A DNA stretch of 64,000 bases, from positions 1 through 64,000 of the forward strand of contig JAQGDQ010000802.1 in the NCBI GenBank assembly GCA_030141605.1, given 5' to 3'. Below are positions 44,379 to 55,967 of the stretch, piece by piece. Position 1 is the first letter of the stretch, and every line of letters begins with the position of its first letter. Source of the DNA: Tubiluchus corallicola (taxonomy: Eukaryota > Priapulida > Priapulimorpha > Priapulimorphida > Tubiluchidae). The notes beneath the pieces were generated by a model. The model made no database searches and was not told where the DNA came from. It saw only the letters and a list, made by a program, of their open reading frames with translations. Made by a program: the position numbers and the translations under genes.

Positions 44379-44862
44379 CAGTCATACCTCCGTTGTCGAC
44401 CGTCTCCGTACTCGTACAAATCGGTTTTCGACCAGAAAATTCGAGCTGAAATTGTCTCCGCTTTCGACCAGAATTTCGGTACTCGACTAACCGCCAAGTG
44501 CGTGATGAACCGAGTAGAGCCGAGCGTAACCGACCGCGCCCGAGAGTAGTCTCGCGCAAAATTTGAATGTACAACATCGCTAAGTACTTTCTACGCTTTT
44601 TCATGCAGGAACAATTATGTTTTTCTTTCTAATTAATTCTATTATGTTTTTCTTATCAATTATATCATATCTACTGTTTGAATAAACATTTTTGCATTAT
44701 TATATTTCGTTTTAGTAATACTTTACTGTTAATTTAGTGCTTGAGAACGGATTATTTGCCTTTACATTATTCCTTATGGGAATAAATGATTCAGTTCTCA
44801 ACGAAATCGGCTTTCAAACACTTTTTACGAACGAATTACGGTCAAAAACCGAGGTATGTCTG
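44379..44862. mobile_element. pogo/Tigger-like MITE, 484 bp
   Basis: The left end CAGTCATACCTCCGTTGTCG and the right end AACCGAGGTATGTCTG are inverted repeats of the CAGTCATACCTCGGTT type known from Tigger/pogo elements, with TA on both sides (44377-44378 and 44863-44864). A subterminal TTCGACCAGAA motif is repeated. There is no transposase. Confidence 0.85.
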
Positions 44863-45329
44863 TATAACGAATGTGTGCTGTGTAACCTATCCGAAGACAC
44901 GTTGTACAATTTTCATTTTCTGAGAATTGACGAGTTTTCACAACACATAATTTAAATATATTGCGAAAAACTTTTATATAAGTTTTTATATATGTCATTA
45001 TGCTAATATTATGAAGTACAGTGTAAATTTTTAGTAAAACATATGTAATATGAATTGTTTGCATACTAAATGAAACAGTCCTTATTTTGCAGGCGTGCGT
45101 TATTTTGATTTAACACAAATTTTTGGTTTTAATTGCTGTTGCTTATATTTTTATTATTTTTATTTGGGATGGAATTATTTCATTTTACTAGTTTGCACAT
45201 TTTGTGGTTTGGGTTTCTTCCAAGCACATGCATGATCTACACACTAACCACGTAATTACATAATCGAAGTTCTTGGTTATCAGTTTATGCTAAAGTTTGC
45301 TTAAGGAATCGAGCTCTTGTTTATGTATA

Positions 45330-45830
45330 CACTCACATCTCAGTTTGCCGGACCTCGCTTTTACGGATATCGAAAAAATTCGACAAAATCTGGACCGTAA
45401 AAAGTCCAGCATACTATGAACGCCGTTCGTTATTTCGCGAGTGACCGCTAGATGGCGGGGCGTCATTTTTTACATCATTACATCAGAGCAACTAAGCAGC
45501 GTGTAATGACCGTATTTAACATAAATTATGGTGCATGAAAACGACATAAAAATAGTAGAAACTCATTGGCCACGCAAAAGTATCTTATTTAAGCACACGC
45601 AGAAAAATATTGAGTCAATTATGCGGAGTTATTTGAGTCAATTGCTGACAGTTTTATATACTTTTGCATAAGAGTGGCTCATACTACGTGTTTTTGAAAC
45701 AATTAGGTGTTTGATTCTACATTACCATGAGTCAAATACACGGCGCCTACTGTTTTAGCTTAGTATCGGTAAATACAGACAAATTTGGAATCCACATCAC
45801 CCTTTTGTCCCGGAAAGAGAGTCATGAGTG
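45330..45830. mobile_element. MITE with CACTCA ends, 501 bp
   Basis: The left end CACTCACATCTCAGTTTGCC and the right end GAGAGTCATGAGTG, with TA on both sides (45328-45329 and 45831-45832). It is homologous, in opposite orientation, to 17127-17497 (GGACCTCGCTTTTACGGATA; GTGACCGCTAGATGGCG). Confidence 0.8.
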
Positions 45831-45959
45831 TACTGTACTTAATAGATTTCAATAATTATTTTCAACCGATAACAGTTACCGTGTTCGATAAAAAGGAATA
45901 AAAGGGGGAATTCTAAGCTATGTCTCAAAAAATTATATGTCTCAAGATATATTAAATTA

Positions 45960-46250
45960 CTTTGCATTACGTTTACCTGCTTCAAAGACTTGTGTAGCTA
46001 CAAAAAAAAAACACATATTACTGATCTTGTTGATAAGATAGTTTATAATTTTGCTTAGTGAAGTGTATGCTACGAATGCTCTGGTTATTTTTTCAAAGTT
46101 TACGCTGTGTTATTTAAACCAATTTCAAAGACTTACCATTAACGGTTATCGCAGGAGTTTAAATTTATGAGTTTTGCACGGCATTGCTACAACTCTGCTA
46201 AATTGAATAAAGCAGATAGTATGGCATGTATGAGTGACCAAGGGCTTGAT
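45960..46250 (+). repeat. dispersed repeat copy (TTAA-associated family)
   Basis: TTGCATTACGTTTACCTGCT, TTACTGATCTTGTTGATAAG and GTGAAGTGTATGCTACGAAT match the copies at 5200, 14180 and 31866. Confidence 0.7.
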
Positions 46251-46307
46251 TATATAATATAGTATAGTGCACTAATTGACTAAAACAGTACAACAGCCTT
46301 TCATCGC

Positions 46308-46636
46308 TAGGGGTGAGCATTCTCTACCAGAAAGCGAATTCGAATCGAACAAGTTTTGGAACAAGTTTTATAACCACCAGTAAAAATTAGTCTTACAAAG
46401 ATCATGCATATCACTAGATTTTGTTCTGCAATAAAACGACTAGTAATTTGTTTAAAATTGTGTGCAGAAATCACAACTAAATTATGCTAATTGCATGATG
46501 TTTCAATCGTTTTAGTGATAAAGAACATGCGTGATTGAAGTGCTGAATTATTGGAATCTATAGTTTTGGATTCGAATCGAGTTTGAAATAAAAAAACTCG
46601 TTCGAATCGAATTCGAGCGTTCGATGCTCACCCCTA
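46308..46636. mobile_element. intact hAT-type MITE, 329 bp
   Basis: The ends TAGGGGTGAGCATTC and GATGCTCACCCCTA are inverted repeats. TTCATCGC is duplicated on both sides (46300-46307 and 46637-46644), 8 bp as for hAT. The inside is rich in TTCGAATCGAATTC-type palindromes. It ends 91 bp before exon 14. Relatives are at 24120-24880 and 29144-29545. Confidence 0.9.
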
Positions 46637-46727
46637 TTCATCGCTGTATAGATACGGGTCCGTTTATTACGCCTTGCGCTGTATTAACTCTTTTAACAAA
46701 AGAACGTGTTCTGATTGCTGCATTTAG

Positions 46728-46838
46728 GCTAAACTACAAGAAATCGACACTCAGCAACGAGACATGTTACATCAAGTCAAGTCGCAGACCGAAATATTGG
46801 AGAAGAATCGGCAGAAGCTAGTCGAGGAATTTCGCAGG
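46728..46838 (+). CDS. PHLDB1/2: PHLDB exon 14 (coiled coil)
   Basis: The acceptor GATTGCTGCATTTAG is phase 0. It encodes 37 codons (1008-1044): AKLQEIDTQQRDMLHQVKSQ and TEILEKNRQKLVEEFRR. The donor is AGG before GTAGGT. Confidence 0.92.
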
Positions 46839-46869
46839 GTAGGTAAAGAGCAGAATAGAATAGAATAGA

Positions 46870-47175
46870 ATTCTCTTTATATATATATATGTTTATTGAC
46901 TGATAAAGAGATAGTCGAACATGATACTTTAGTTCAGTCCATAGATCACTACAAAAAACGACTTTTGATCATATAACATGATTATTACTGTCCAAAAACA
47001 GCTAAAGAGTTATTTACAAATTTACAATATAACTTTGGGTTTCCATCGAAAAATTCATGCAAATCGTTGAAGCTCAGTTCAGTGTTATCTTCACGAAGGT
47101 GATTCGTAAGTGGACAGAAACAGATAACATTCTCTTCTGTTTGAATGTTTAAGCCAGAACAGGAGCATAGCCTGT
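46870..47175 (-). pseudogene. LINE retrotransposon 3' fragment
   Basis: The minus strand from about 47174 reads LCSCSGLNIQTEENVICFCP, continues through HEFFDGNPKLYCKFVNNSL and stops at 46985-46987. The C-x-C...ENVICFCP cluster is the C-terminal zinc-finger type seen also at 9440 and 54420, so at least three truncated copies of related LINEs lie in the window. The 3' UTR runs to about 46870. Confidence 0.8.
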
Positions 47176-48169
47176 CTGTTTACATAGAACACATTAAATT
47201 GTATACACGGTATTTCTATAATGGTCCGTGACATGTTAGTAGTAGTTAAAATGTCAAACAGAACAGAATACCTTAAAATTAAACAAAGCTAAAAACCGAC
47301 TGAAGTACTAAAACTGACGAATCATTAAATTATTTGTAAAATTAAATCTGGGCTGAAAGCTAAAGTTAGATAAAAATACTTAATTAAATAGATTAAAGTT
47401 CCTTGCAAAATTAATCCTAATAAAAACAGAAATTAAACAACATTAGGTACAAGTATTAAATCAGACAAATTATAAGACACTTTGTAAAAAGTGTGCTTGC
47501 ATATCAAAATCGTGCAAAAGTCGGGAATTAAGCTTTTCTAGTTATTCACAAATCCTGTATCTCCATTTCACGAGGATCATTTTAATACCAAGTTCATTGC
47601 TCTATGTTGTTTCAAAGCTGAGATAATCCATGTTGAAGTTGAGGTGCAGGCTGCGCACTGAAAAACGTAATCTTGAGAAAATCACTGTTAAAATTAGCCA
47701 TGACAGTAGAGTTACTCAGTGTTCTAAATTTATGTGATAAAACGGATTTCATAGCAGCGATAAACGATATTTTAAATGACACATTAATGAATAAAGGTTT
47801 TCGGTGACAACAATCACTGATGTTCTAAACAACACATCCAGGCAGTTCAGCAGAAAAAACTCAGTAAGCGGAAGCTAAATGCTTCTCATTCTGAACTAGT
47901 TATATGTAGAGTATTAGACTGTGCAATGCTGACTTATCACAGTTTGAATGCCTAATGGAGCGTTCACAGTAACGAGTTTTCTCTCTGACATCAACTCGCA
48001 TGTGCGAACCGTTCTGCAAGTTACTCTCGGCAGGAAATTTGAAACTTACCCACAAGTTCTACAAGTTCATTTCCTGCGAGTTACTGTCTAGTGTGAACGC
48101 CTCGGCGACACTTCTCGCACCGAATAGAGTGTCAGTTCGCACTTACTCCTCGGAAGGTGACTGTCGCAG

Positions 48170-48770
48170 CAAATTTTTCTCTCTAGTCTGAATATGCTTG
48201 AAAGTTACTTGGCGAGTTACTGAGCAAGAACATTTGCTAGTCTGACTGTCGCAGCAAATTTTTCTCTCTAGTTTGAATATGCTTGAGAGTTACTTGGCGA
48301 GTTACTGAGCAAGAACATTTGCTAGTCTGAATACGCTTGAGAGTTACTTGGCGAGTTACTGAGCAAGAACATTTGCTAGTCTGAATACGCTTGAGAGTTA
48401 CTTGGCGAGTTACTGAGCAAGAACATTTGCTAGTCTGAATACACTTGAGAGTTACTTGGCGAGTTACTGAGCAAGAACATTTGCTAGTCTGAATACGCTT
48501 GAGAGTTACTTGGCGAGTTACTGAGCAAGAACATTTGCTAGTCTGACTGTCGCAGCAAATTTTTCTCTCTAGTCTGAATATGCTTGAGAGTTACTTGACG
48601 AGTTACTGAGCAAGAACATTTGCTAGTCTGAATACGCTTGAGAGTTACTTTGCGAGTTACTGAGCAAGAACATTTGCTAGTCTGACTGTCGCGGCAAATT
48701 TTTCTCTCTAGTCTGAATATGCTTGAGAGTTACTTGGCGAGTTACTGAGCAAGAACATTTGCTAGTCTGA
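48170..48770. repeat. composite tandem array, units of about 60 bp
   Basis: AGTTACTTGGCGAGTTACTG and AGCAAGAACATTTGCTAGTC recur about ten times, with GACTGTCGCAGCAAATTTTT inserted in some units. Confidence 0.93.
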
Positions 48771-48838
48771 GTGCGTCGTAAGATTCATATGACAGCGGTA
48801 GAATTGCTGAGATTCTAATGATTTTGTCGTAATTTCAG

Positions 48839-48976
48839 GAGAAGTTAAAGCTAGCGGCTCTGGATCGTCGCATCAAGCAAATGTCAGCGATCGGTCTCCT
48901 GACTCCCCTGGAAAGCGTGGACAACAGCGAAAACAACAGCGAGAGATCGTCAGATGCAGAAAACGACCACAGTTTG
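48839..48976 (+). CDS. PHLDB1/2: PHLDB exon 15 (end of coiled coil)
   Basis: The acceptor GTCGTAATTTCAG is phase 0. It encodes 46 codons (1045-1090): EKLKLAALDRRIKQMSAIGL, then LTPLESVDNSENNSERSSD. The coiled coil ends near residue 1060 and a polar Ser/Asn/Glu stretch follows. The donor is TTG before GTAAGT. Confidence 0.92.
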
Positions 48977-50699
48977 GTAAGTACAATTTTGTCATTTGTG
49001 TGCTTGTATAGCAAAATCGTCCATAAGTCGGCAATTAAGCTTTTCTAGTTATTCATATATCCTGAATCTACATTTCATGAGGATCATTTTGATACCAAGT
49101 TCATGGCTCTATGTTATTTCTAAGCTGAGATAATCCACGTTGAAGTGGAGGTGCAGGCTGCACACTGAAAAACATAATCTTGAGAAAATCTCTGTTAAAG
49201 TCAGCCATTGTTTTTTGTCGCATTTACACGTACATTACAAAACACTTAGAAACTATACAAATGTTGGTTGCTACGGGCTTTGCAAGAACACATTGAAGTT
49301 ATGTTTAAACCCAGGAGATGGCTCTTCCTGACGAAGGTCTGGGCTTGACAACAGAAAAAACCTGAAGCAAAATGGCTGCTTCCATGAGCTACAATGGGAG
49401 TTTGATAATACAAGTTTTTTACAATTGCAGTACTAGTTTCTAGACAGAAAAGTGAGTATGGGGTTATAAAATTAGATTTTTAGTATTATTTAAACATTTT
49501 CTTGACAATTTAGTGCTTGAATATCACAGTCCAATATATTTAGCATTGATTTTTTACAAATAACCAAAAATTGACATTTGACCAAATTTTTGGTGCATTC
49601 TACTTTGAAGTTTCATAGCGTAGTTTTAAGTCTGCCGACTTATGGACAGTTTTGGTTTGCAAGCACACATTTAATTAAATATGAGCATTCTATGTTTAAG
49701 TGCTTTGTATGTAGCACCATCTTGTGGCAGTTGTGAGAGTTAATGATAATCAGACAGAAAATGATTCCAGTTTGATACGTGTCGTTTTCGTTGTTTCAAG
49801 TGGAAATAAGAATGCTGTGCTTTTATGCATTGTGCGTGCTACCATCTAGTGGCAATTGTAGGAATTACGGAAAGTCATCCACTGCATTCCCTCGGCTAGA
49901 ACACAACGATACAGTATCACAAATGGCGCATTTTATGAGGAAGTAAAGTTTCCCTAACTTGATTGCACGCCAAACAAATGTTAGCAAACCATTGTCTAGC
50001 AGCATAGTTAAGCTAGTTACTAAAGAAATCAAATTGGAATCGATTCAAATTTCTACCTTTCCAGATAGACAGATAATGTTATCTTTCTCTTGTAATACAC
50101 GCAATAATAAACAGCTTCATATATATATAGCCTCAAGAATAAATTGTTATTATTAGTAAAAAGGGTGGCAAAAAAACCCCAGAGGTTATCAAATCAGCCA
50201 CCCTTTAATTAAAATTATAACAAGAATATTTAGAGACGAAATAAGCATACATTGAGAATATCAAACTGAAATAACTCTCTATAAACACTAGCGAATCGAA
50301 TTTCAAGATTTCGAATTCGGATGGAATAGGAATTCAGGTTTTAAGATTTAGTGATAAATTTCAAGTCAACAAAAAAACTCGATTTAGCTCTGAGTTGATA
50401 AAGAATTAAAAAAAATATAAATGGAGATTTTACCGCTAAATTGTGCCGGAAGTTTCAAAAGTTTTAATGATATAAAGGACGAATGTGATTGAAATGATGA
50501 GTTCTTCTAATTAATGGTTCTAGAATCAAGTTGAATTTAAACTAGTTGACAATGTTTCTGACGTGGTCAGAAACTGAAGATTTTGCAAACAATAGTTGTA
50601 AAATTCAGCCTTAAAAATGAAGAGATGACAGCCTTTTTAAAAAATGCTCTTTTCTTTTATTGAATTGCTTGAATACACGGAAAGTGCATTTCACCACGA

Positions 50700-51245
50700 A
50701 GTCTCAGCATTTAACTGTTCAGCCCATCACCCACGGGTCAAAGGTCAACAATCTTGGTATAACTTACATCATTGAGTTTGCCTCATCGAGGCCTTGCATT
50801 TGATATACAACAAGCTGCTTTTGGTAGACCCCGGAGGGCATTTGTCTCCTCGACCCCTATTTTGCCCCTAACTGGGTCACAGGTTAATGATTCACACTGT
50901 AACTTACACCATTCGATTCGCCTCATCGCGACCTTTCATTTGGTATGCTACATGGTACTATTCTAAGACACTTGATGCACTTCAGTTCCCGACCCATTTT
51001 TCAGTTTTTGTCCCTTGATGGGGTCACCGGCTAACTATTCTCATTGTAACCTTTGCCATTCGATCCGCCTCATCGAGACCTTTCATTTGATATTGCTACA
51101 AGCTACCTTTGCTCAATACTTGGTGCACTTCAGTTCCCGACCCATTTTTCGGTTTTTACCCTCTTTGAGGCCTTTCATTTGATATGCTACATGGTACTAT
51201 TCTAAGACACTTGATGCATTTCTGTTCCCGACCCTTTGGTTTTTG
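50700..51245. repeat. irregular tandem repeat, CCTCATCGAG/GACCTTTCATTTGATAT
   Basis: CGCCTCATCGAGACCTTTCA, TGATATGCTACATGGTACTA and CACTTCAGTTCCCGACCC recur three to four times at intervals of about 150-190 bp. Confidence 0.8.
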
Positions 51246-51924
51246 CCTCCTAGCGGAAAGTTTCTCCCGCCTTCAAATCACCCACATTTTGCCATATCCA
51301 ACAACTTGGCTCCACTTAACCACATACCAAATATTGTCACCTTAGCTCAAAAACTGTGGAAATAGATGGATCCTAAAGAAAAATAAATGAAGACGCGACC
51401 GCTTCGTGACCTTTGACCCGGCAACTCGGGTCGTGTGTATACGTACCTATCTTTGGCCAGAGAGTGTACCCTGTGAATTTTGTGTCCCTAGCACTCAGCA
51501 TGTAAAAGGTCACAAATTAGAGGCACCCCAAATTTTGCATTTAGGCCCCTCACCCGGGCATTTAAAGCTTGTCAGGTTTTTAAAACCCCAGGTACATACC
51601 TCCCCCACAGTGCTCAAATACTTGTGAAAAAAAATTAGAAAAAACCAAAAGCCCTAGGAGGAGATGCGACCTAACGGAAAAACTGACCGTTGCCCACTGT
51701 CCTTCCCCCCTTGATCAGTGGTCACTGGTTGTTATACTGTTGTACGTCCTCCGCCCAGGGCTACCAACCCTGTGAGTTTGGTGACCCCAGCTTGCAAAAC
51801 TTACGAGTTATTAAGCGTTAAAGTGGCGGAGAATAAATAGATAATAATAAAAATAATAACTCAATGGAAAACAGTAAGATTTTGCTGTAGCAATAACAAA
51901 ATCGTAATAAAAAGTAATCCAGGA

Positions 51925-52335
51925 GTTAGCAAAGTCAAGCAGCATCGGGCCTGATAGTAATTCGATGAGTGACTATTTAGTAAACTGTTTTTCTTATTTT
52001 TTGCACTCTAATGTTTGATAGCAAACATTGTATAGCATCTTCTGTATTATACTCAGATGCAAAAATCAAGCAGCATTGGGCCTGATAGTAATTAGATGAG
52101 TGACTGCTTAGTAAACTGTTTTTCTTATTTCTTGCACTCTAGTGTTTCATAGCAAGCGTTGTATAGCATCTTCTGTATTGTGTTCAGATGCAAAAATCAA
52201 GCAGCATTGGGCCTGGTAGTAATTAGATGAGTGACTGCTTAGTAAATGTATAGCATCTTCGGTATTGTGCTCAGATGTAAAAATCAAGCAGCATCAGGCC
52301 CGATAGTAATTAGATGAGTGACTGCTTAGTAAACT
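51925..52335 (+). repeat. tandem array of 5S rRNA-like units (4 units, period about 131)
   Basis: Each unit starts with a 5S-like block: AAGTCAAGCAGCATCGGGCC then GATGAGTGAC, in the order and spacing of the 5S A box, intermediate element and C box. Block anchors are at 51935, 52066, 52198 and 52284. A spacer of about 75 bp (TTGTATAGCATCTTCTGTAT) separates them. The rest of 5S is missing, so functional 5S RNA is not expected. Confidence 0.65.
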
Positions 52336-52429
52336 GTTTTAATGGGCCAACAGAACGTTAATTCATGTTTTAATACGTGCAGAATTAACACAAAGTGATT
52401 TCCATTCAAAATTGTCATTTCATTCTACT

Positions 52430-52770
52430 AAGTGGCACCAAGCATTGTCAGGTGTATTAAAATGCATCAAGGAGTGTCAAGGAAAGCGTTAAACGCGTCA
52501 AGTAGCATCAAGAGTGGCACCAAGCATTGTCAGGGGTATTAAAATGCATCAAGGAGTGTCAAGGAAAGCGTTAAACGCGTCAAGTAGCATCAAGAGTGGC
52601 ACCAAGCATTGTCAGGGGTATTAAAATGCATCAAGGAGTGTCAAGGAAAGCGTTATACGCGCCAAGTAGCATTAAGAGTGGCACCAAGCATTGTCAGGGG
52701 TATTAAAATGCATCAAGGTGTGTCAAGGAAATCATTAAACGCACCAAATAGCATCAAAAGTGTCAAGTCT
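52430..52770. repeat. 82-bp tandem array, 4 units
   Basis: GAGTGGCACCAAGCATTGTC at 52512, 52594 and 52676 (and a first unit at about 52430), each followed by AAAATGCATCAAGGAGTGTC. Confidence 0.92.
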
Positions 52771-53379
52771 TTACATTAAGGTCAATAATGGTGACAAGCC
52801 GTGACTTTACATCAAACCGTCTCTGTATGTTCATCACTTAGCGGGACCGAAAAGCCCTTGACGCTTCTTGACACTCCTCCGCACTAATTAGCAGTATTTT
52901 TATTGCCTGTTAGAGAAGTATTGCCACGAAATGAAGAGTGTGGTTTTACCGATTATGTACATATGAAATTGATTTGTAATGTTTAACATCTGGTACAGCC
53001 AACGTTGCCAACAAGTCGGTCACGGCGCCGGCAACTCGTGACTAACGCTACTAATGTTTCACTTTCACCGATGCGAAGCTGTTTATTCGAATGTGTTATG
53101 CGAAGTTTACCCATTCCGATTCTCTAGTTACAGCATAGCTTACCAATTAAATATAATCTGTTGAAGTTTAAGATGTCAACTGCAGGAAATGCACTGCGGC
53201 TTAACCTGAAACCCGAAACTTCGACGTTTTTGCGATTACTAGTCGCCCGAGCAAATGCTATCTGTTCTTTCACTCTCTGTAGAATGGTTAGTTTAAACAT
53301 TATTTATTATAGGATTGGATCAGACAGTTTGAACAACATGATTTAGGATCCTCACCACAACAGACTTTATACACTATTT

Positions 53380-54125
53380 ACAAGAACATTTACAGTAAGA
53401 ATAGACTATAACTACACAAGCTGACAAGTTTTACTACAAGATTACATTAGACATTAGTAACATTTACAGTAAGAATTGACTATAACTACACAAGCTGACA
53501 AGTTTTACTGCAAGATTACATTAGACATTAGTAACATTTACAGTAAGAATAGACTATAACTACACAAGCTGACAAGTTTTACTACAAGATTACATTAGAC
53601 ATTAGTAACATTTACAGTAAGAATTGACTATAACTACACAAGCTGACAAGTTTTGCTACAAGATTACATTAGACATTAGTAACACTTACAGTAAGAATAG
53701 ACTATAACTACACAAGCTGACAAGTTTTGCTACAAGATTACATTAGACTTTAGTAACACTTACAGTAAGAAGTGACTATAACTGCACAAGCTGACAAGTT
53801 TTACTACAAGATTACATTAGACATTAGTAACATTTACAGTAAGAATTGACTATAACTACACAAGCTGACAAGTTTTGCTACAAGATTACATTAGACATTA
53901 GTAACATTTACAGTAAGAATAGACTATAACTACACAAGCTGACAAGTTTTGCTACAAGATTACATTAGACATTAGTAACACTTACAGTAAGAAGTGACTA
54001 TAACAACACAAGCTGACAAGTTTTACTACAAGATTACATTAGACATTAGTAACACTTACAGTAAGAATTGACTATAACTACACAAGCTGACAAGTTTTGC
54101 TACAAGATTACATTAGACATTAGTA
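53380..54125. repeat. 74-bp tandem array, about 10 units
   Basis: The unit has CATTTACAGTAAGAATTGAC, ACACAAGCTGACAAGTTTTA and CAAGATTACATTAGACATTA; first starts at 53387 and 53461. It borders the antisense LINE at 54254 and may lie in its 3' UTR. Confidence 0.95.
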
Positions 54126-54475
54126 GAAAATGACGGTTAGAAAATATTAATGTACGAATATTTAAGACTCTGATGCATTTCATATCAGACAGAAATTACT
54201 GGAAGCGTTTAGTACGTAATATAAAGTCACGTATGCATTGGAATATTTTACAGTTAGTAACAGTTAAATTCATCTTTTCCGAATAATAACAACTTCAACA
54301 GATCATTAGTTCCTAAGGCAGCTATATTAAGGTTTTCGGGCAGAAGTATTTCACTTAATTTATCAAACGTAACAACCCTAGTTTGTTGATACAATGGGCA
54401 GTGCAACAAAAAGTGTTCAACAGACGCAAATCGAAATCCACAGTTACAATTCGGCAACATTGGATGACCGTTATT
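54126..54475 (-). pseudogene. LINE retrotransposon C-terminal fragment
   Basis: The minus-strand frame ending at 54254 reads NCNCGFRFASVEHFLLHCPLY, then a 45-residue helical tail ending LLLFGKDEFNCY and a stop. The C-x-C-G...S-V-E-H-F-L-L-H-C-P-x-Y cluster is the C-terminal zinc-knuckle-like end of non-LTR retrotransposon proteins. Nothing upstream of it was recognised. Confidence 0.8.
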
Positions 54476-54639
54476 ATCTTTACAGCCTTTAGAGAAAATG
54501 TCGTAGTTTAGCTAGTTTAGTCTGTAGAATGGTTATATTATGTTTGTAGCTGTAGAGGCTAGTAGGACAGAGCCCAAAGACGGGAATGAATAGATTAACA
54601 TACATTAGGTCTTTGCTTGAAGTTTCTAGACTTATGACT

Positions 54640-55205
54640 TGCTGTTTAAGGTCACAACCTTGACCTTTCTTCTCTGTGACCTCGGTGATTGGCCTTGTGG
54701 CTCTGCAAATGTATCTATCCTGGTGAATTTTCTAGACAGTTCAACACGCACCTTGGCATGGTATTTTTTTATCATGACGTATGCAAGATTAAATAAGTTA
54801 TGTAATTACCATGACCGTTTACATTTTAATCGGATTCGTTAAGTTGTGCTGTCACCTTGACCTTTTACCTTGTGGATTCATTAAGTTGTGTTGTGACCTT
54901 GACCTTTTACCTTTTGACCAGATTCAGCAAATTGTTTTGCGACTTGACCTTTTATTTTTTGAGCAGATTTAATAAGTTATGCATTTACCGTGATCATTTA
55001 CATTTTAATCAGATTCATTAAGTTGTGCTGTGACCTTGACCTTTTACCTTTTGATCGGATTCATCAAATTGTTTTGCCACTTGACCTTTTATTTGTTGAG
55101 CACATTTAATTAGTTATGCAATTTTAATCGGATTTTTTAAGTTGTGTTGTGACCTTGACCTTCCTATTTTTTGATCTGATTAATCATGTCACTTTTGACC
55201 TTGAC
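54640..55205. repeat. degenerate tandem repeat with TGACCTTGACCTTTT motifs
   Basis: TGACCTTGACC(T) occurs about six times (near 54655, 54852, 54895, 55031, 55150 and 55192), with TTAAGTTGTG and TTTTGATCGGATTCAT between. It is the reverse complement of AAGGTCAAGGTCA. Confidence 0.8.
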
Positions 55206-55967
55206 CTGCTTTACTGAGTTACGCCGTGACTTCGCTTTTGAAATAAATGGAACTCACCAGATGTTTTGTCCATAACTTGCAGGATAATGGATAATTGTGG
55301 GTGTTGATTTAGCCATTCCACCAATACGACATGTTATTTCAATTTCTTCCGGCGCATTTCTCAGCCTGAAATTGCACCGATGTCATTGGGAAAGTTTATG
55401 GTTAGCGTTAGAAATCTGGTAACCGTAGAACTTTGACATTGAATTCCTCCACTCACTCCACTCGTAGGAACCCGGACACAACGGGAGCAGGTGCACCGTG
55501 TAGTCGAGGGTTCATCTAGTGAAGGGGCACTCGTAACGTATCGATAACCTCGGCGTTATAGACGTCATTTTCCTTTATTAAAACCAAAGTTTCCTTGTTT
55601 GCTTGCTGTGCAAATAAGCACACTGCGTAGAGTCAATATTGGTCTCAAATACGTTGATTTTTCTGTGTGGTTTGTTTGTGTGTTTGTAATTTCATTGAAT
55701 TCGATGTAGTTCAGCTGCTGAGGGCTTGTGCGGGGGTGCGTGCTTCGTGCGGCCGTCATTTATTTCTGTAGAAATGTTTACGTCATTTTAAAATATTATT
55801 GGTGGTCGTGTGTGGCACGTGTTCAACTGTTGTTGTGATTGTAGCATTTGTAAGTGCCAAGGATCGAAAGAGGGTTTATAATTTGAGTGTTTTTTGCCGT
55901 GTTCTAAAGGAGAAGTAGTCGGCGCTTTATTTTTGTGTGTTTAATAAAATCTGAAAAGACAGCAACG

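Larger units (their letters stand above)
43535..46727 (+). other. PHLDB1/2: intron 13 with four mobile elements
   Basis: GT-AG, phase 0. Contents: 24-bp array (43645-43998), pogo-like MITE (44379-44862), CACTCA MITE (45330-45830), TTAA-family copy (45960-46250), hAT MITE (46308-46636). 44870-45320 shows nothing recognisable. Confidence 0.75.
46839..48838 (+). other. PHLDB1/2: intron 14 with a LINE fragment and a tandem repeat
   Basis: GT-AG, phase 0. It begins with (AGAAT)n, then an antisense LINE 3' end (46870-47175) and a tandem array (48170-48770). 47180-47940 shows nothing recognisable. Confidence 0.75.

Noticed and set aside
53161-53346. Possible PHLDB exon in intron 15
   Set aside because: It has a donor-like GTTAGT but no good phase-0 acceptor, and its residues do not resemble the coiled coil or PH region.
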